From M30B53 sp964600785 (lineage in GTDB: Bacteria; Planctomycetota; Planctomycetia; Pirellulales; UBA1268), in the NCBI GenBank assembly GCA_964600785.1, contig CAZRKH010000048.1, positions 1 through 64,000 on the forward strand: a stretch of 64,000 bases of DNA, written 5' to 3'. Positions within the stretch are counted from its first letter, which is position 1. Each line of letters begins with the position of its first letter. Below are positions 25,853-34,749 of this stretch, piece after piece. Position numbers and translations under genes: made by a program. The notes beneath the pieces were generated by a model. That model saw only the letters and a list, made by a program, of their open reading frames with translations. It was not told the origin of the DNA and did not search any database.

Positions 25853-26595
25853 TGCTCGTGGTCTGGCGGGATCCGCCGGCATCCGGCCCGGTCAACATGG
25901 CCGCCGACGAACTGCTCGCCTCCCGTGGCGAGACCGGGGGAATCGCGATTCGGCTCTACCGCTGGGAGGCTCCGACCTTCTCGCTCGGCGGCTTCCAGCG
26001 GGCCGATTCCGCCGCCTGGCTGGCCGACCACGGGATTCCGCTTGTGCGGCGACCCAGCGGAGGTGGCGGCATCCTCCACGGGGGTGATCTGACCTACGCT
26101 GCGGCCGTCTCGCGGGAGCATCCGCTGGGCCGTTCACCGCAGCGGTTCTACGACATGCTGCACGCCGCGATGGTCAAGGTGCTTTCTCCGCTTGGTCTTG
26201 CGGCGGGCCTGCATGGCGGGCCGGCGGAGGGTGAGCGGCCCGAAGGTCCGCTGTTCTGCTTCGATCGCCGCTCGGTGGGGGACGTGGTCGCCGGTCGCCA
26301 CAAGCTTCTCGGCAGCGCCCAGCGGAGGCTGGCCGCCGCGGTGGTGCAGCATGGCAGCCTGCTGCTGCGCCGTGTCGACGTCTCGGCCGAGGTGGCCCGC
26401 CATCCTGGGCTCGAGGAACTTCTCGGCCGGGGCATCCACGCTGACACCCTCGGCCTGCAGTGGGTCCGGCAGGTGGCCGACGATCTCGGGCTGCCGCTGG
26501 AGGTCCGCGGCGAGTTGCTCGACCGGCAGGCTCGCGAGGCGATCGTCGGGCGGATCGCCCATTTCGCCTCGGATCGCTGGCTCCGCAGGCGGTAG
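25852..26595 (+). CDS. Octanoyl/lipoate transferase of the LplA/LipM family
   Basis: A 247-residue cofactor-transferase-fold (BPL/LplA/LipB) protein. Seen: NMAADELLA, the substrate-binding RRPSGGGGILHGGDLTYA, a Cys in PLFCFDRRSVGDVVAGRHKL, the conserved Lys of GRHKLLGSAQRR, and VVQHGSLLL. In LipM octanoyltransferases the acyl-accepting Cys lies in the matching CF..PS position just ahead of GrKLvGSAQ, so LipM is favoured over true lipoate ligase. The small C-terminal domain of LplA is absent. The GTG at 25852 overlaps the gcvH stop. Its position right after gcvH suggests that GcvH is its acceptor. Confidence 0.82.
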   Translation: MLVVWRDPPASGPVNMAADELLASRGETGGIAIRLYRWEAPTFSLGGFQRADSAAWLADHGIPLVRRPSGGGGILHGGDLTYAAAVSREHPLGRSPQRFYDMLHAAMVKVLSPLGLAAGLHGGPAEGERPEGPLFCFDRRSVGDVVAGRHKLLGSAQRRLAAAVVQHGSLLLRRVDVSAEVARHPGLEELLGRGIHADTLGLQWVRQVADDLGLPLEVRGELLDRQAREAIVGRIAHFASDRWLRRR

Positions 26596-26701
26596 CGGGC
26601 GGCCTCGGAGTGCGGGCCGCTTTTGATACACTCCAAGATGCGGGTGAGGCGACGGCGGTCCACTGCCGAACCGCCGCGGATTTCCAGGGAGTTTCGGGGC
26701 C

Positions 26702-27319
26702 ATGCAGCCCAAGTTCATCGTCAATTCCGGCAGAAGTGCCGGCCGCGGAATCGCGATCAAGCGGCAGAAACTGCTCATCGGCCGGGCCGAGGAGTGCGAC
26801 GTACGGCCGCTGAGCGAAGAGGTCAGCCGTCGCCACTGCGAGATTGTCCACGGGAGCGGCGAGGTCACCGTGGAGGACCTCGGCAGCCGCAACGGCACCT
26901 TTGTCAATGGCCGCAAGATCGAGGTCAAGACGACGCTTGCCGACGGCGACATCCTGCGGATCGGCTCACTGGAATTGAAGTTCGCCGCGGGAACTCCCCA
27001 GCATGAAACCGGGTCCGAGCAGGATGTCTCACGGTGGCTGATGGCGGACGACAGCGAGCCTGCCGGACTCGACACGACGCATGCCATTCGTAGCGAAGAA
27101 GATGCCGCACCGCAGGAGAATCCTGCCGAGCCTCAATCGGCAGACTCGCACGAGCCTCCACCGGAGGACATCAGCTCGACTCGCAGCACGATCCATGTCG
27201 AGGAGATTCGACAATCAAAGGAAAAGCCCGGCAGTCTGCCAGGGAACACGAAGAAGCAGGCGGAATCGTCGCGGGATGCCGCCGCGGAGGCCCTCAAGAA
27301 GTTTTTCGGGAATCGTTGA
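26702..27319 (+). CDS. FHA-domain protein
   Basis: The 205-residue cytoplasmic protein has a forkhead-associated domain in residues about 5-100: LLIGRAEECDVRPLSEEVSRRHCEI, then EDLGSRNGTFVNGRKI. The phosphothreonine-binding Arg, SRRH and GSRNGTFVNG positions are all intact. The remaining half is Glu/Ser/Pro-rich and probably disordered, ending in an amphipathic segment (AAAEALKKFFGNR). It is expected to bind a phosphorylated partner of a Ser/Thr kinase. No kinase gene is nearby. A possible -10 box TACACT is at 26627-26632. Confidence 0.88.
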   Translation: MQPKFIVNSGRSAGRGIAIKRQKLLIGRAEECDVRPLSEEVSRRHCEIVHGSGEVTVEDLGSRNGTFVNGRKIEVKTTLADGDILRIGSLELKFAAGTPQHETGSEQDVSRWLMADDSEPAGLDTTHAIRSEEDAAPQENPAEPQSADSHEPPPEDISSTRSTIHVEEIRQSKEKPGSLPGNTKKQAESSRDAAAEALKKFFGNR

Positions 27320-27537
27320 TTCCCTTTGACGGGCCTGTCGCTGCCGCAGCAGGCCAACGCCCGTTGCGGACTGGATCGGTTGCAGCGGCTGGTGGGCCTG
27401 CCCGGCCGCCGCAGGGCTTCGCCGATCCGCTTCATCCGGAAAAACCGTCAGCTTTCCCGGGCCGGCAAACTCTGCCCAGGTTTCCTGACGATACGTCCCG
27501 TGCCAGGCCGGCGAACTTCCAGGAAAACGAGGATCCC

Positions 27538-27834
27538 ATGTCGATCAACACCGTCACGACGCAGAACAAGGCGGCCCGCGAAGCGAGCCTCGCGGATCGC
27601 ACCACCCGTGGAGATCGCGGACCCGCCGGGGTCGCCCCACCCCGCCGCGCGACGGCTCGGCGACGCCGGCAGATCGACCCCACGACATGCGAGCGGGACT
27701 ATTCCGCCGACGAGATCGAGTTCATGCGTGCTCTCGAAGACTACAAGCGTCGCAACGGCAGGATGTTCCCCACCTGCAGCGAAGTGCTCGAGGTCGTGCG
27801 ATCCCTCGGCTATACCCGCGGCGGAAGCATCTGA
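27538..27834 (+). CDS. Small basic protein of unknown function
   Basis: A 98-residue protein with two parts: a Lys/Arg/Ala-rich flexible N-terminus, and a conserved-looking helical C-terminus beginning ERDYSADEIEFMRALEDYKR and ending with GRMFPTCSEVLEVVRSLGY. I recall the second part as a short module found in many planctomycete small proteins, but this is from memory. The ATG at 27538 is chosen over the upstream open frame because AACGAGGATCCC precedes it and the upstream part is not protein-like. The function is unknown. The SEVLEVVRSLGY end resembles a DNA-binding helix pair. Confidence 0.65.
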   Translation: MSINTVTTQNKAAREASLADRTTRGDRGPAGVAPPRRATARRRRQIDPTTCERDYSADEIEFMRALEDYKRRNGRMFPTCSEVLEVVRSLGYTRGGSI

Positions 27835-28025
27835 TCCCAGCTGCCCGCCAGCCCCACGCGGCTTCCCCAGTTTCCCGCCGCGTCCGCGGTTTTCGCGGTT
27901 TCTCCTGCCTGCAGGCCGGCCCATCCTGCGGTGGCGGAATCCGGGCGTGCTTTGCTACCGTCCGCCCGCGAATCTCCCGGCTCGCCCCCACCGGGGGTTC
28001 GCGAGGTCGACGGAACGAAACAACG

Positions 28026-28748
28026 ATGAGACCGACCGGACCGATGCAGCGGCAGGACTCGATGGCATGGCTCGCCGGGCTGTTTGCGGCTGCGGTGGTG
28101 GTCCTTGTTGCCGGCTGCGGCCGTTTCCACGGCAACGACAATGCCCAAGGTGTGCAGCTCTACCAGCAGGGCAACTATCAGGGCGCGGCGAACCATTTCC
28201 AGCGTGCCCTGGCCGAGCAGCCGGGCAGCCCCGACGCTTTCTACAACCTCGGGGCGACCTACCACCAGCAGTCGAAGCTCTTCGGACGACCCTCCGACAT
28301 GCAGCTTGCAGAGCAGTACTATCATCTCTGTCTCGCCAGGGCACCGGACCATGCCGCCTGCCACCGGGCTCTGGCCGTGCTTTTGGTCGAGGAGGGCCGC
28401 GGTGAGGAGGCCGTCGCCAGCCTCGAGGCCTGGGCGGCCAGCCGGCCGGGCGACGCCGGGCCCCGGGTCGAACTCGCCCGGCTCTGCTATGAGCACGGCA
28501 GCACGCTCGACGCCGAGAACCATCTGATCGACGCGGTCGGCGTCGACCCCAACAACACCCGCGCCTTGGTCGCGCTCGGCCAAATTCGAGAGGCCAACGG
28601 CCAGGCATCGCAGGCCCTGGCAAACTACTCGCGGGCGCTCGCGATCGACGGCAATCAGCCGGTGGTTGCCGCCAAGGTCGCGGCCCTCTCCGCGCCGGTC
28701 GGGCAGGCCCGCATGGCGGCAGTCCCGCAGCAATCGGCCGCGCGGTAG
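28026..28748 (+). CDS. TPR-repeat lipoprotein
   Basis: A 240-residue exported protein. The N-terminus has a hydrophobic stretch ending in the lipobox LVAGC, so it should be lipid-anchored at the Cys near residue 31. Tetratricopeptide repeats follow: GVQLYQQGNYQGAANHFQRA, PDAFYNLGATYHQQSKL, ACHRALAVLLVEEGRGEEAV, LARLCYEHGSTLDAENHLID and LVALGQIREANGQASQALAN. TPR lipoproteins act as scaffolds in envelope assembly. No specific partner is indicated by the neighbours (small basic protein before, serC after). Confidence 0.82.
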   Translation: MRPTGPMQRQDSMAWLAGLFAAAVVVLVAGCGRFHGNDNAQGVQLYQQGNYQGAANHFQRALAEQPGSPDAFYNLGATYHQQSKLFGRPSDMQLAEQYYHLCLARAPDHAACHRALAVLLVEEGRGEEAVASLEAWAASRPGDAGPRVELARLCYEHGSTLDAENHLIDAVGVDPNNTRALVALGQIREANGQASQALANYSRALAIDGNQPVVAAKVAALSAPVGQARMAAVPQQSAAR

Positions 28749-28884
28749 CCTCGGTGGTGCGTCGCCGTGGCGGCCTGGCAGGCGATCCACAGCCCGGGGG
28801 CGTTGACCGGACTGGTCGAGCAGCCCTATTCTGCGGTCACCGCGGGCGATCGCGGGGCACGGACCAGGTCAGGACGGAGAGGTG

Positions 28885-30039
28885 ATGGCGACGGACCACG
28901 CGGGCACCGCCGAGGCCGAGAGGCGGTTCAATTTCTCGCCCGGCCCCGCCGTGCTTCCCCTGGAGGTGCTGCAGCGAATCCAGCGGGAACTCGTCTGCCT
29001 GCCGGGCGTCGGCAGTTCGGTGCTCGAGATCAGCCACCGCAGCGCCGCCTTCGATGCGATCCTCGATTCGACCCGCCGCGAACTCGCGGGCCTGCTGGGG
29101 CTGCCCGAGACCCACGAGATCCTGTTTCTTCAAGGCGGCGCGAATCTCCAGTTTTCGATGGTCCCGATGAACCTTCTCCGCGGCCAAGGCTCTCCGGCGG
29201 GCTACCTGCTGACCGGCACCTGGGGTGCGATGGCCGCCGCCGAGGCTGCCCGCGAAGGGGAGGTCCGCGTGCTGTGGGATGGTCGCGATACCGGCTACGA
29301 CCGGCTCCCCGAGGAGGGCATCGAGCCGCCAGGGGATCTGGCCTACCTGCACTTCACCAGCAACGAGACGATTCAGGGGGTGCAGTGGAAGCAGCTGCCG
29401 CAGTGCGACTCACCGCTGGTCTGCGACTGCTCGAGCGACTTCCTCTCGCGGCCGATCGATGTCGCGCGGCACGGGCTGATCTACGCCTGTGCCCAGAAAA
29501 ATGCCGGGATCGCCGGCGTGACGGTGATCATCGTTCGCCGGGACCTGCTCCACCGCAGCGGCGACACGCTGCCGAAGATGCTCAGCTACCAGGTGCACGC
29601 CGAGAAAGGCTCGCGGGCCAACACGCCGCCGGTATTCGCGATCTACGTGCTCGGACTGCTGTGTGAATGGATCCGCGAATCATTCGGTGGGCTCGAATCG
29701 CTCGCCACCCACAACGCCGCCAAGGCGGGGCTGCTCTACGACGAGATCGACGCCTCGGGCGGCTTTTATCTCGGCCACGCCCGCACAACGTGCCGCTCCG
29801 AGATGAACGTCACCTTCAGGCTCGCCGATGAGGGCCGCGAGCGGGAGTTTCTCGAGGCCGCCGCGGCGCGGGGGCTCGTCGAACTCAAGGGCCATCGCTC
29901 GGTGGGAGGTATCCGGGCGAGCGTCTACAACGCGATGCCGCTCGAGGGCGTCGAGCGGCTGAGGGATTTCATGGCGGAGTTCCGGGGTTCCGCCAAGGCC
30001 GCCTCGACCGCCGCAGGATCGTCCGGGGAGACATGCTGA
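28885..30039 (+). CDS. serC: Phosphoserine aminotransferase
   Basis: PLP enzyme making 3-phosphoserine from 3-phosphohydroxypyruvate, the second step of serine synthesis. The protein has 384 residues from ATG 28885 (GTG 28882 is an alternative). It starts RFNFSPGPAVLPLEVLQRIQ, has EISHRSAAFDAILDSTRREL and LFLQGGANLQFSMVPMNLL. The PLP Lys205 is in YACAQKNAGIAGV, and HARTTCRSEMNVTFRL and GHRSVGGIRASVYNAM are near the C-terminus. All family motifs are in place. serA starts two bases after the stop, so serC-serA is an operon. Confidence 0.95.
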   Translation: MATDHAGTAEAERRFNFSPGPAVLPLEVLQRIQRELVCLPGVGSSVLEISHRSAAFDAILDSTRRELAGLLGLPETHEILFLQGGANLQFSMVPMNLLRGQGSPAGYLLTGTWGAMAAAEAAREGEVRVLWDGRDTGYDRLPEEGIEPPGDLAYLHFTSNETIQGVQWKQLPQCDSPLVCDCSSDFLSRPIDVARHGLIYACAQKNAGIAGVTVIIVRRDLLHRSGDTLPKMLSYQVHAEKGSRANTPPVFAIYVLGLLCEWIRESFGGLESLATHNAAKAGLLYDEIDASGGFYLGHARTTCRSEMNVTFRLADEGREREFLEAAAARGLVELKGHRSVGGIRASVYNAMPLEGVERLRDFMAEFRGSAKAASTAAGSSGETC

Positions 30040-30040
30040 C

Positions 30041-31711
30041 ATGCCGTCAATCGTGGTGCTTGATTCGCTCAGCAAGGACGGGCTGGCCCTGCTCGACAAG
30101 GCGGCCGAACGCGGTATCGGCTACGAGCTGGCGACCGGCCTGGCCGGTGACGATCTCCGCGAGGTGTTGCTGCGTCACGACGGGGCGATCTGTCGCAGCG
30201 GCGTTAAGATCACCGCCGACGTGCTGGCAGGGAATCACCGGCTCAAGGCGATCGTGCGGGCCGGGGTGGGCACTGACAATATCGACAAGGAGGCTGCGAC
30301 GAGGCTGGGGATCGTGGTCATGAACACCCCGGCTGGCAACACGGTGAGCACCGCCGAGCACACCCTCGCCCTCGTGCTGGCGTTGTCGAGGAATGTCGCT
30401 GTGGCCGACGCGAGCCTGCGCGATCACCGCTGGGACCGCGGCAAGTTCATGGGCGTGCAGCTGGCCGGGAAGACGCTCGGCATCGTGGGGCTTGGCCGAG
30501 TCGGTCAGGCGGTCGCCCGCCGGGCCCGGGCCTTCGACATGCGTGTCCTTGGCTACGACCCCTTCCTGTCGCCGGAGCGGGCGGCCGAGCTGGGAGTCGA
30601 ACTGGTCGACGCGGTGCCGGCGATGTTCCCGGAGATCGACTACCTCACCGTACACACGCCGCTGACCGAGGAAACGCGGCACCTGGTCAACCGCGAGTCG
30701 CTCGAGGCCCTCAAGCCGGGTGTGAGGCTGATCAACTGCGCCCGCGGTGGAATCTACGACGAGCAGGCGTTGCTCGAGGGTCTCGAGCGAGGGATCATCG
30801 CCGGGGTGGCCCTCGATGTGTTCGAAAAGGAGCCCTGTACCGAGTCGCCGCTGTTCGGCAAGCCGGGCGTGCTCGTCACGCCGCACCTCGGGGCGAGTAC
30901 CGAGGAGGCCCAGTCGCAGGTGGCGATCGAGGGTGTCGGCCTGCTGCTCGACTTCCTCTCCACCGGCACGATCCGGCATTCGGTGAACACCGGCTCGATC
31001 GACGCTGCGGCCCTGGAGGGCGTTCGTGGCTTCCTCGACCTGGCCTGGAGGCTCGGCCTGCTCGTCTCGCAGCTCGACGAGTCGCCGCCGCGGAGCTGCT
31101 CGATCGCCTTTCGCGGGGAGATCGCCTCGCGAAACACCAAACTGGTGACGGCGGCCTTCGCCGCCGGGCTGTTGGAGTCGGCAATCGAGAACGTGAACGT
31201 GGTCAACGCCGAGGTGCTCTTGCGGGAGCGGGGGATCGAACTGGTCGAGCAGAAGCGAACCGACCCGGGTGCCTTCAGCTCGGTGGTGGCGGTCGACCTG
31301 GTAGCCGCCGAGCGGGTCCACCGGGCTGCCGGCACGCTCTTCGGGCATTCGATGCCCAGGCTGGTGCAGCTCGAGGGCCACAGGCTGGAGGCCTACCTCG
31401 ATGGCATCTTGTTGGTCTTCACCCACCAGGATCTGCCCGGCATCATCGGCCGGGTCGGCACGGCCTTCGGCGAACTGGGGGTCAATATCGCGCAGATGAC
31501 CGTGGGCCGGTCGGCGCCCGGCGGTGACGCGATCGGCGTGCTGAACCTCGACCAGGAGCCGGACGCGGCGGCGGTCGCGGCGGTCACGAGCCTGACCGGA
31601 ATTCGCTCGGCAAAAATCGTGCGGCTGCCCCCCGCCGGGCAACTGCCCTATTGGCTGGCCACCGCCGGCGCGGCCACCCGGGCCGGAGAGTCGGCCGCCG
31701 CCCGCGGCTGA
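30041..31711 (+). CDS. serA: D-3-phosphoglycerate dehydrogenase, long form with ACT domain
   Basis: First enzyme of serine synthesis, oxidising 3-phosphoglycerate with NAD. The 556-residue long-form enzyme has the NAD site TLGIVGLGRVGQAVARRA, catalytic R235 (NCARGG), E264 (DVFEKEP) and H282 (TPHLGAST). The intervening allosteric substrate-binding domain and a C-terminal ACT domain (LLVFTHQDLPGIIGRVGTAF) follow. The ACT domain probably gives serine feedback inhibition. The last 20 residues are a non-conserved extension. It overlaps nothing and starts two bases after serC. Confidence 0.96.
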   Translation: MPSIVVLDSLSKDGLALLDKAAERGIGYELATGLAGDDLREVLLRHDGAICRSGVKITADVLAGNHRLKAIVRAGVGTDNIDKEAATRLGIVVMNTPAGNTVSTAEHTLALVLALSRNVAVADASLRDHRWDRGKFMGVQLAGKTLGIVGLGRVGQAVARRARAFDMRVLGYDPFLSPERAAELGVELVDAVPAMFPEIDYLTVHTPLTEETRHLVNRESLEALKPGVRLINCARGGIYDEQALLEGLERGIIAGVALDVFEKEPCTESPLFGKPGVLVTPHLGASTEEAQSQVAIEGVGLLLDFLSTGTIRHSVNTGSIDAAALEGVRGFLDLAWRLGLLVSQLDESPPRSCSIAFRGEIASRNTKLVTAAFAAGLLESAIENVNVVNAEVLLRERGIELVEQKRTDPGAFSSVVAVDLVAAERVHRAAGTLFGHSMPRLVQLEGHRLEAYLDGILLVFTHQDLPGIIGRVGTAFGELGVNIAQMTVGRSAPGGDAIGVLNLDQEPDAAAVAAVTSLTGIRSAKIVRLPPAGQLPYWLATAGAATRAGESAAARG

Positions 31712-31800
31712 TACCAACCCGCCCATCAGCGGGGCGGCGGGGAATAATCGGCGGATCCGCAAGGGAATAGGCTTTCACTCGACGGGCCCGTTCGGCCAGG

Positions 31801-32385
31801 ATGCGAAGCGTGCCTGACAAGAGCCCCCTCGGTGAAGGCGACTCCCGCCAGGCTGTGGCTCGGTTCGAGGACTGGGCTGACAGGCACCTGGAGTCGCTCT
31901 ACAGACTGGCCTACCGCCTGCTGGGCAACGGCCACGATGCGGAGGATGTTGTGCAGGAGACCTTTCGTTCAGCATGGGCCAGTCGGCAGTTCTTTGACGG
32001 CCGGCGGAGCGAACGGGCGTGGCTGACCACGATCCTGCGGCGGCGTGTCGCCGATCACTATCGCAAGCGGAGCCGCGGCGAGGCCCCGCTGGGTGAGGCG
32101 GTGCATGCGATCACGGCCGCACCGCAGGCCGATCCCTTTGCCGATGAACTCTCCACAGCCGTGCAGCAGGCGGTCGACCGGCTCCCGCAGGAACTTCGCG
32201 AGACGCTGCTGCTGGTCGTGGTCGGCGAACTGACCCACCAGGAGGCGGCCGACATGCTCGGCGTGCCCCTGGGCACGGTGCTCTCGAGGGTCAGCCGCGG
32301 TCGTTCACGGCTGCGGCAATTCCTGACCTCGAGTGATGCCGCCGGTCGCAATGTCGATACCCCGCTACCCCGCGGCGGGCGGTAA
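31801..32385 (+). CDS. RNA polymerase ECF-type sigma factor
   Basis: A 194-residue sigma-70 family protein with only regions 2 and 4. Region 2: LYRLAYRLLGNGHDAEDVVQETF and ERAWLTTILRRRVADHYRKR. Region 4: VDRLPQELRETLLLVVVGEL, then the helix-turn-helix THQEAADMLGVPLGTVLSRVSRGRSRLR. This is the extracytoplasmic-function class. The next gene encodes a membrane protein with a cytosolic N-terminal stretch that could act as its anti-sigma factor, as is usual for ECF pairs. It is the first gene of the block that leads to the TolQ/ExbD operon. Confidence 0.92.
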   Translation: MRSVPDKSPLGEGDSRQAVARFEDWADRHLESLYRLAYRLLGNGHDAEDVVQETFRSAWASRQFFDGRRSERAWLTTILRRRVADHYRKRSRGEAPLGEAVHAITAAPQADPFADELSTAVQQAVDRLPQELRETLLLVVVGELTHQEAADMLGVPLGTVLSRVSRGRSRLRQFLTSSDAAGRNVDTPLPRGGR

Positions 32386-32413
32386 CCCCCGAGTCAAACC
32401 GCGAGCAAAACCG

Positions 32414-34606
32414 ATGGATCACCACGAGAGCTTCAAGCCAGGCGAGCCGGGTGCCGGAAGGTCCGCCGGGCAAAGCCGCCAGCGGACCCGCGAAGGTGGC
32501 CCTGAAGACCCTCAGCTGCGGCGGCTGCTGAAAGTGGAACTGCCCCCGGCGCTGCGGCAGGCGATCACGATTGATCGGCTCTTCGACGATGACGGGGTCG
32601 ATCGACTGTTGCGGGCGGTCGAGGTGCCGGCGAATCTCGCCGAGCGGGTCGTCCGCCGTGCCGCCCGGCGGAGCCGCGTGGTCGATCTGGAGGCCGCCGC
32701 CTCGAGGGTCGGTCTGCCGAACGGGCGGAATGCGGTGGCTTCGGCCGGCAGCCCGCGGGCCCTCCGCTGGGCCCGTGAGGTGCTCGCCGACTTTCTCGCT
32801 GCGGCCGCCGCGATCGCCGTGATGGTGGCAGTGGCCGTGGGTTCCTACACCCTGGCCAGGCGGGTCACGGCCGTCGCTCCCGGCCCGGATGCGGTGGTGG
32901 CGGTTCCCTCCGCGGTGGCGGCTGCCGACGGTGACCGGCGGTCGCCCCAATCGCCTGCGCCGGTGGTGGTGGGCCGGAGCGGTCGGGCTGCTGCTCTCCC
33001 CGCCGAACCTGTCGCTCCTTCGGCCGACGCGACGGCTACGTCGCGGCAGCCTTGGCCGGCAGTGACGGAGTTGCCAGATCGGCCGAAAGAGCCCGCAGCG
33101 GCTTCCACGCCGATTCTCGCCGCTCCGAATCGGGATCGATCGGTCGGTCCCGGCGAGATGATGATCGTGCCGGGACCCGCCGAAGTGCCGCGGGTGCCGC
33201 GGAGCGGCCGGGGGATCGATCTGGCATTCGAGATCACACACGGGGAAGCCTCCCCCGCAAGTCCGGCGGTCGCGGAGGAACTCGCGGTGGACCGGCCTCC
33301 CCTGAGCCTGCAGACCGACTCCTTCGATGCGGCCCTTGCCGCGGCAAGATCCTCAGATCGGTCGGGCCGGGACCTGCTGCGGACCGAGCACCTGCTCGCG
33401 GCGATGACACCGGGTCCTTACGCAAGCGGCCCTCAGGCAAAGCTGCCCGGCGGGGCCACGCTGCACCTGGAGCCGATCGTGACTGAATCGCTGAGGGGTC
33501 CGGGCCGCTCGCTCTTGGTGGAACTCTCGGTAACGGCTGCGGGCCCGCCCCCGCCCGGCGCTGCCAAGGAGTTGATCGTGGTGCTCGATCATTCATCGGC
33601 GCCGGGAAATTCGCAGCTCTGGTCGTCGCTTTTGCGGGGGTTGCGGCTGCTCGCCGGACGGCTGGCAGCGGATGACCGCGTGACACTCATGACCTTTGCC
33701 GAGCGGCCGACGACGGTGGTTTCGCGGGCGTCCGCGGAGCAGTTGGCAGCCGCGATTCACGGCCTCGGGAAACTCGCCCATGGGGGGCTTGCCGACATCG
33801 ACCGCTGTTTCGAGGCGATCGGCCGCACGCGGCAGGCGGTGCTCGCCGAATCCGGACGCCGTCCGAGGGTCGTGGTCGTAGCCCACGACGACACGCTGCG
33901 GGCGGCATCGGGTGCGGCCGAGGCTGTCTTCGCCGATTGGCAGGCGGGGCGGGGCTCCGGCGGTGCCGAGCGTGAATGGGAGCGTGAATGGGAATTTGTC
34001 TGGATCGATCCCACCGCCGCGGTCGACGATGCCTCGGGAAGGGTCGGGATCGATTCGCTGGCGGTTCGTCGTCGGCTGCTCGCCGCGACCACCAGCGGGC
34101 GGCCGCTCGTGCGGGACTGCCGTCTGGAAGTCCACTTCGATCCGGCCACCGTCTCTGCCTACCGGATCGTCGGCTTCCGCATCGACTCAATCGCCCTGCC
34201 CGGAGCGTTCGTCCCGCCGGTGGACCTCTGTGCCGGCGAGACGGTGCGGGCGGTCTATGAGGTCGTCGCGCGGGGTGAGGATTCCCTCGGGACCGCCGTG
34301 CTGCGTTGGCGGGCGTCGGGCTCGGGCAGTTCCATGAAGAGCCTGCGGGCTGAGATCCCCGCCGCGGCGGCCGGGGCGGTGCCCCGGTGGCATCTGCGGG
34401 AGTTGCTGCTCGCCGTGGGCACTGGCGAACTTGCCGGACGCTCCAAGCTCGCCGGCAGCCTGCCGGATCTCGCCGCGAGCGTCGCCGAGATGGCCGGGCA
34501 GTGGGTGGCCGAAGCTGGCCTGACCGAGGCGGGCGAGGAGTTGTACGAGGTGTTCCTGTCGATCGCCGGGGGCGGACGTGGACAACAGCGGTTCGACCGG
34601 CGGTGA
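32414..34606 (+). CDS. Membrane-anchored VWA (YfbK/DUF3520-like) protein, possible anti-sigma partner
   Basis: A 730-residue protein. About 120 residues of cytosolic N-terminus (ERVVRRAARRSRVVDLEAAA) precede one membrane segment (ADFLAAAAAIAVMVAVAVGS). A Pro/Ala-rich periplasmic linker follows, then a von Willebrand A domain (ELIVVLDHSSAPG, DRVTLMTFAERPT). The C-terminal part VHFDPATVSAYRIVGF, then GETVRAVYEVV, resembles the DUF3520 end of YfbK-type proteins. The metal-site motif DxSxS is DHSSA, so metal binding may be weak. It starts 28 bases after the ECF sigma gene, the usual place for an anti-sigma factor, but no canonical zinc anti-sigma motif is seen. Start ATG 32414. Confidence 0.75.
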   Translation: MDHHESFKPGEPGAGRSAGQSRQRTREGGPEDPQLRRLLKVELPPALRQAITIDRLFDDDGVDRLLRAVEVPANLAERVVRRAARRSRVVDLEAAASRVGLPNGRNAVASAGSPRALRWAREVLADFLAAAAAIAVMVAVAVGSYTLARRVTAVAPGPDAVVAVPSAVAAADGDRRSPQSPAPVVVGRSGRAAALPAEPVAPSADATATSRQPWPAVTELPDRPKEPAAASTPILAAPNRDRSVGPGEMMIVPGPAEVPRVPRSGRGIDLAFEITHGEASPASPAVAEELAVDRPPLSLQTDSFDAALAAARSSDRSGRDLLRTEHLLAAMTPGPYASGPQAKLPGGATLHLEPIVTESLRGPGRSLLVELSVTAAGPPPPGAAKELIVVLDHSSAPGNSQLWSSLLRGLRLLAGRLAADDRVTLMTFAERPTTVVSRASAEQLAAAIHGLGKLAHGGLADIDRCFEAIGRTRQAVLAESGRRPRVVVVAHDDTLRAASGAAEAVFADWQAGRGSGGAEREWEREWEFVWIDPTAAVDDASGRVGIDSLAVRRRLLAATTSGRPLVRDCRLEVHFDPATVSAYRIVGFRIDSIALPGAFVPPVDLCAGETVRAVYEVVARGEDSLGTAVLRWRASGSGSSMKSLRAEIPAAAAGAVPRWHLRELLLAVGTGELAGRSKLAGSLPDLAASVAEMAGQWVAEAGLTEAGEELYEVFLSIAGGGRGQQRFDRR

Positions 34607-34749
34607 TCCTGCCGCCCCGCGAGGGGTCTCGTTTGACGAGTTTTCTTCGGAAAAACACAATAGAATTCAGGGACGTCGCGGCGGGCTCCATGGCGGCGGG
34701 CTCCATGTTCGATGCCAGAAGCCGACACCCCGGGCCGGACACTCTCACG

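Noticed and set aside
34387..34749. Upstream extension of the 1107-residue protein
   Set aside because: It overlaps the end of the VWA gene in another frame and would bury the signal peptide inside the protein.
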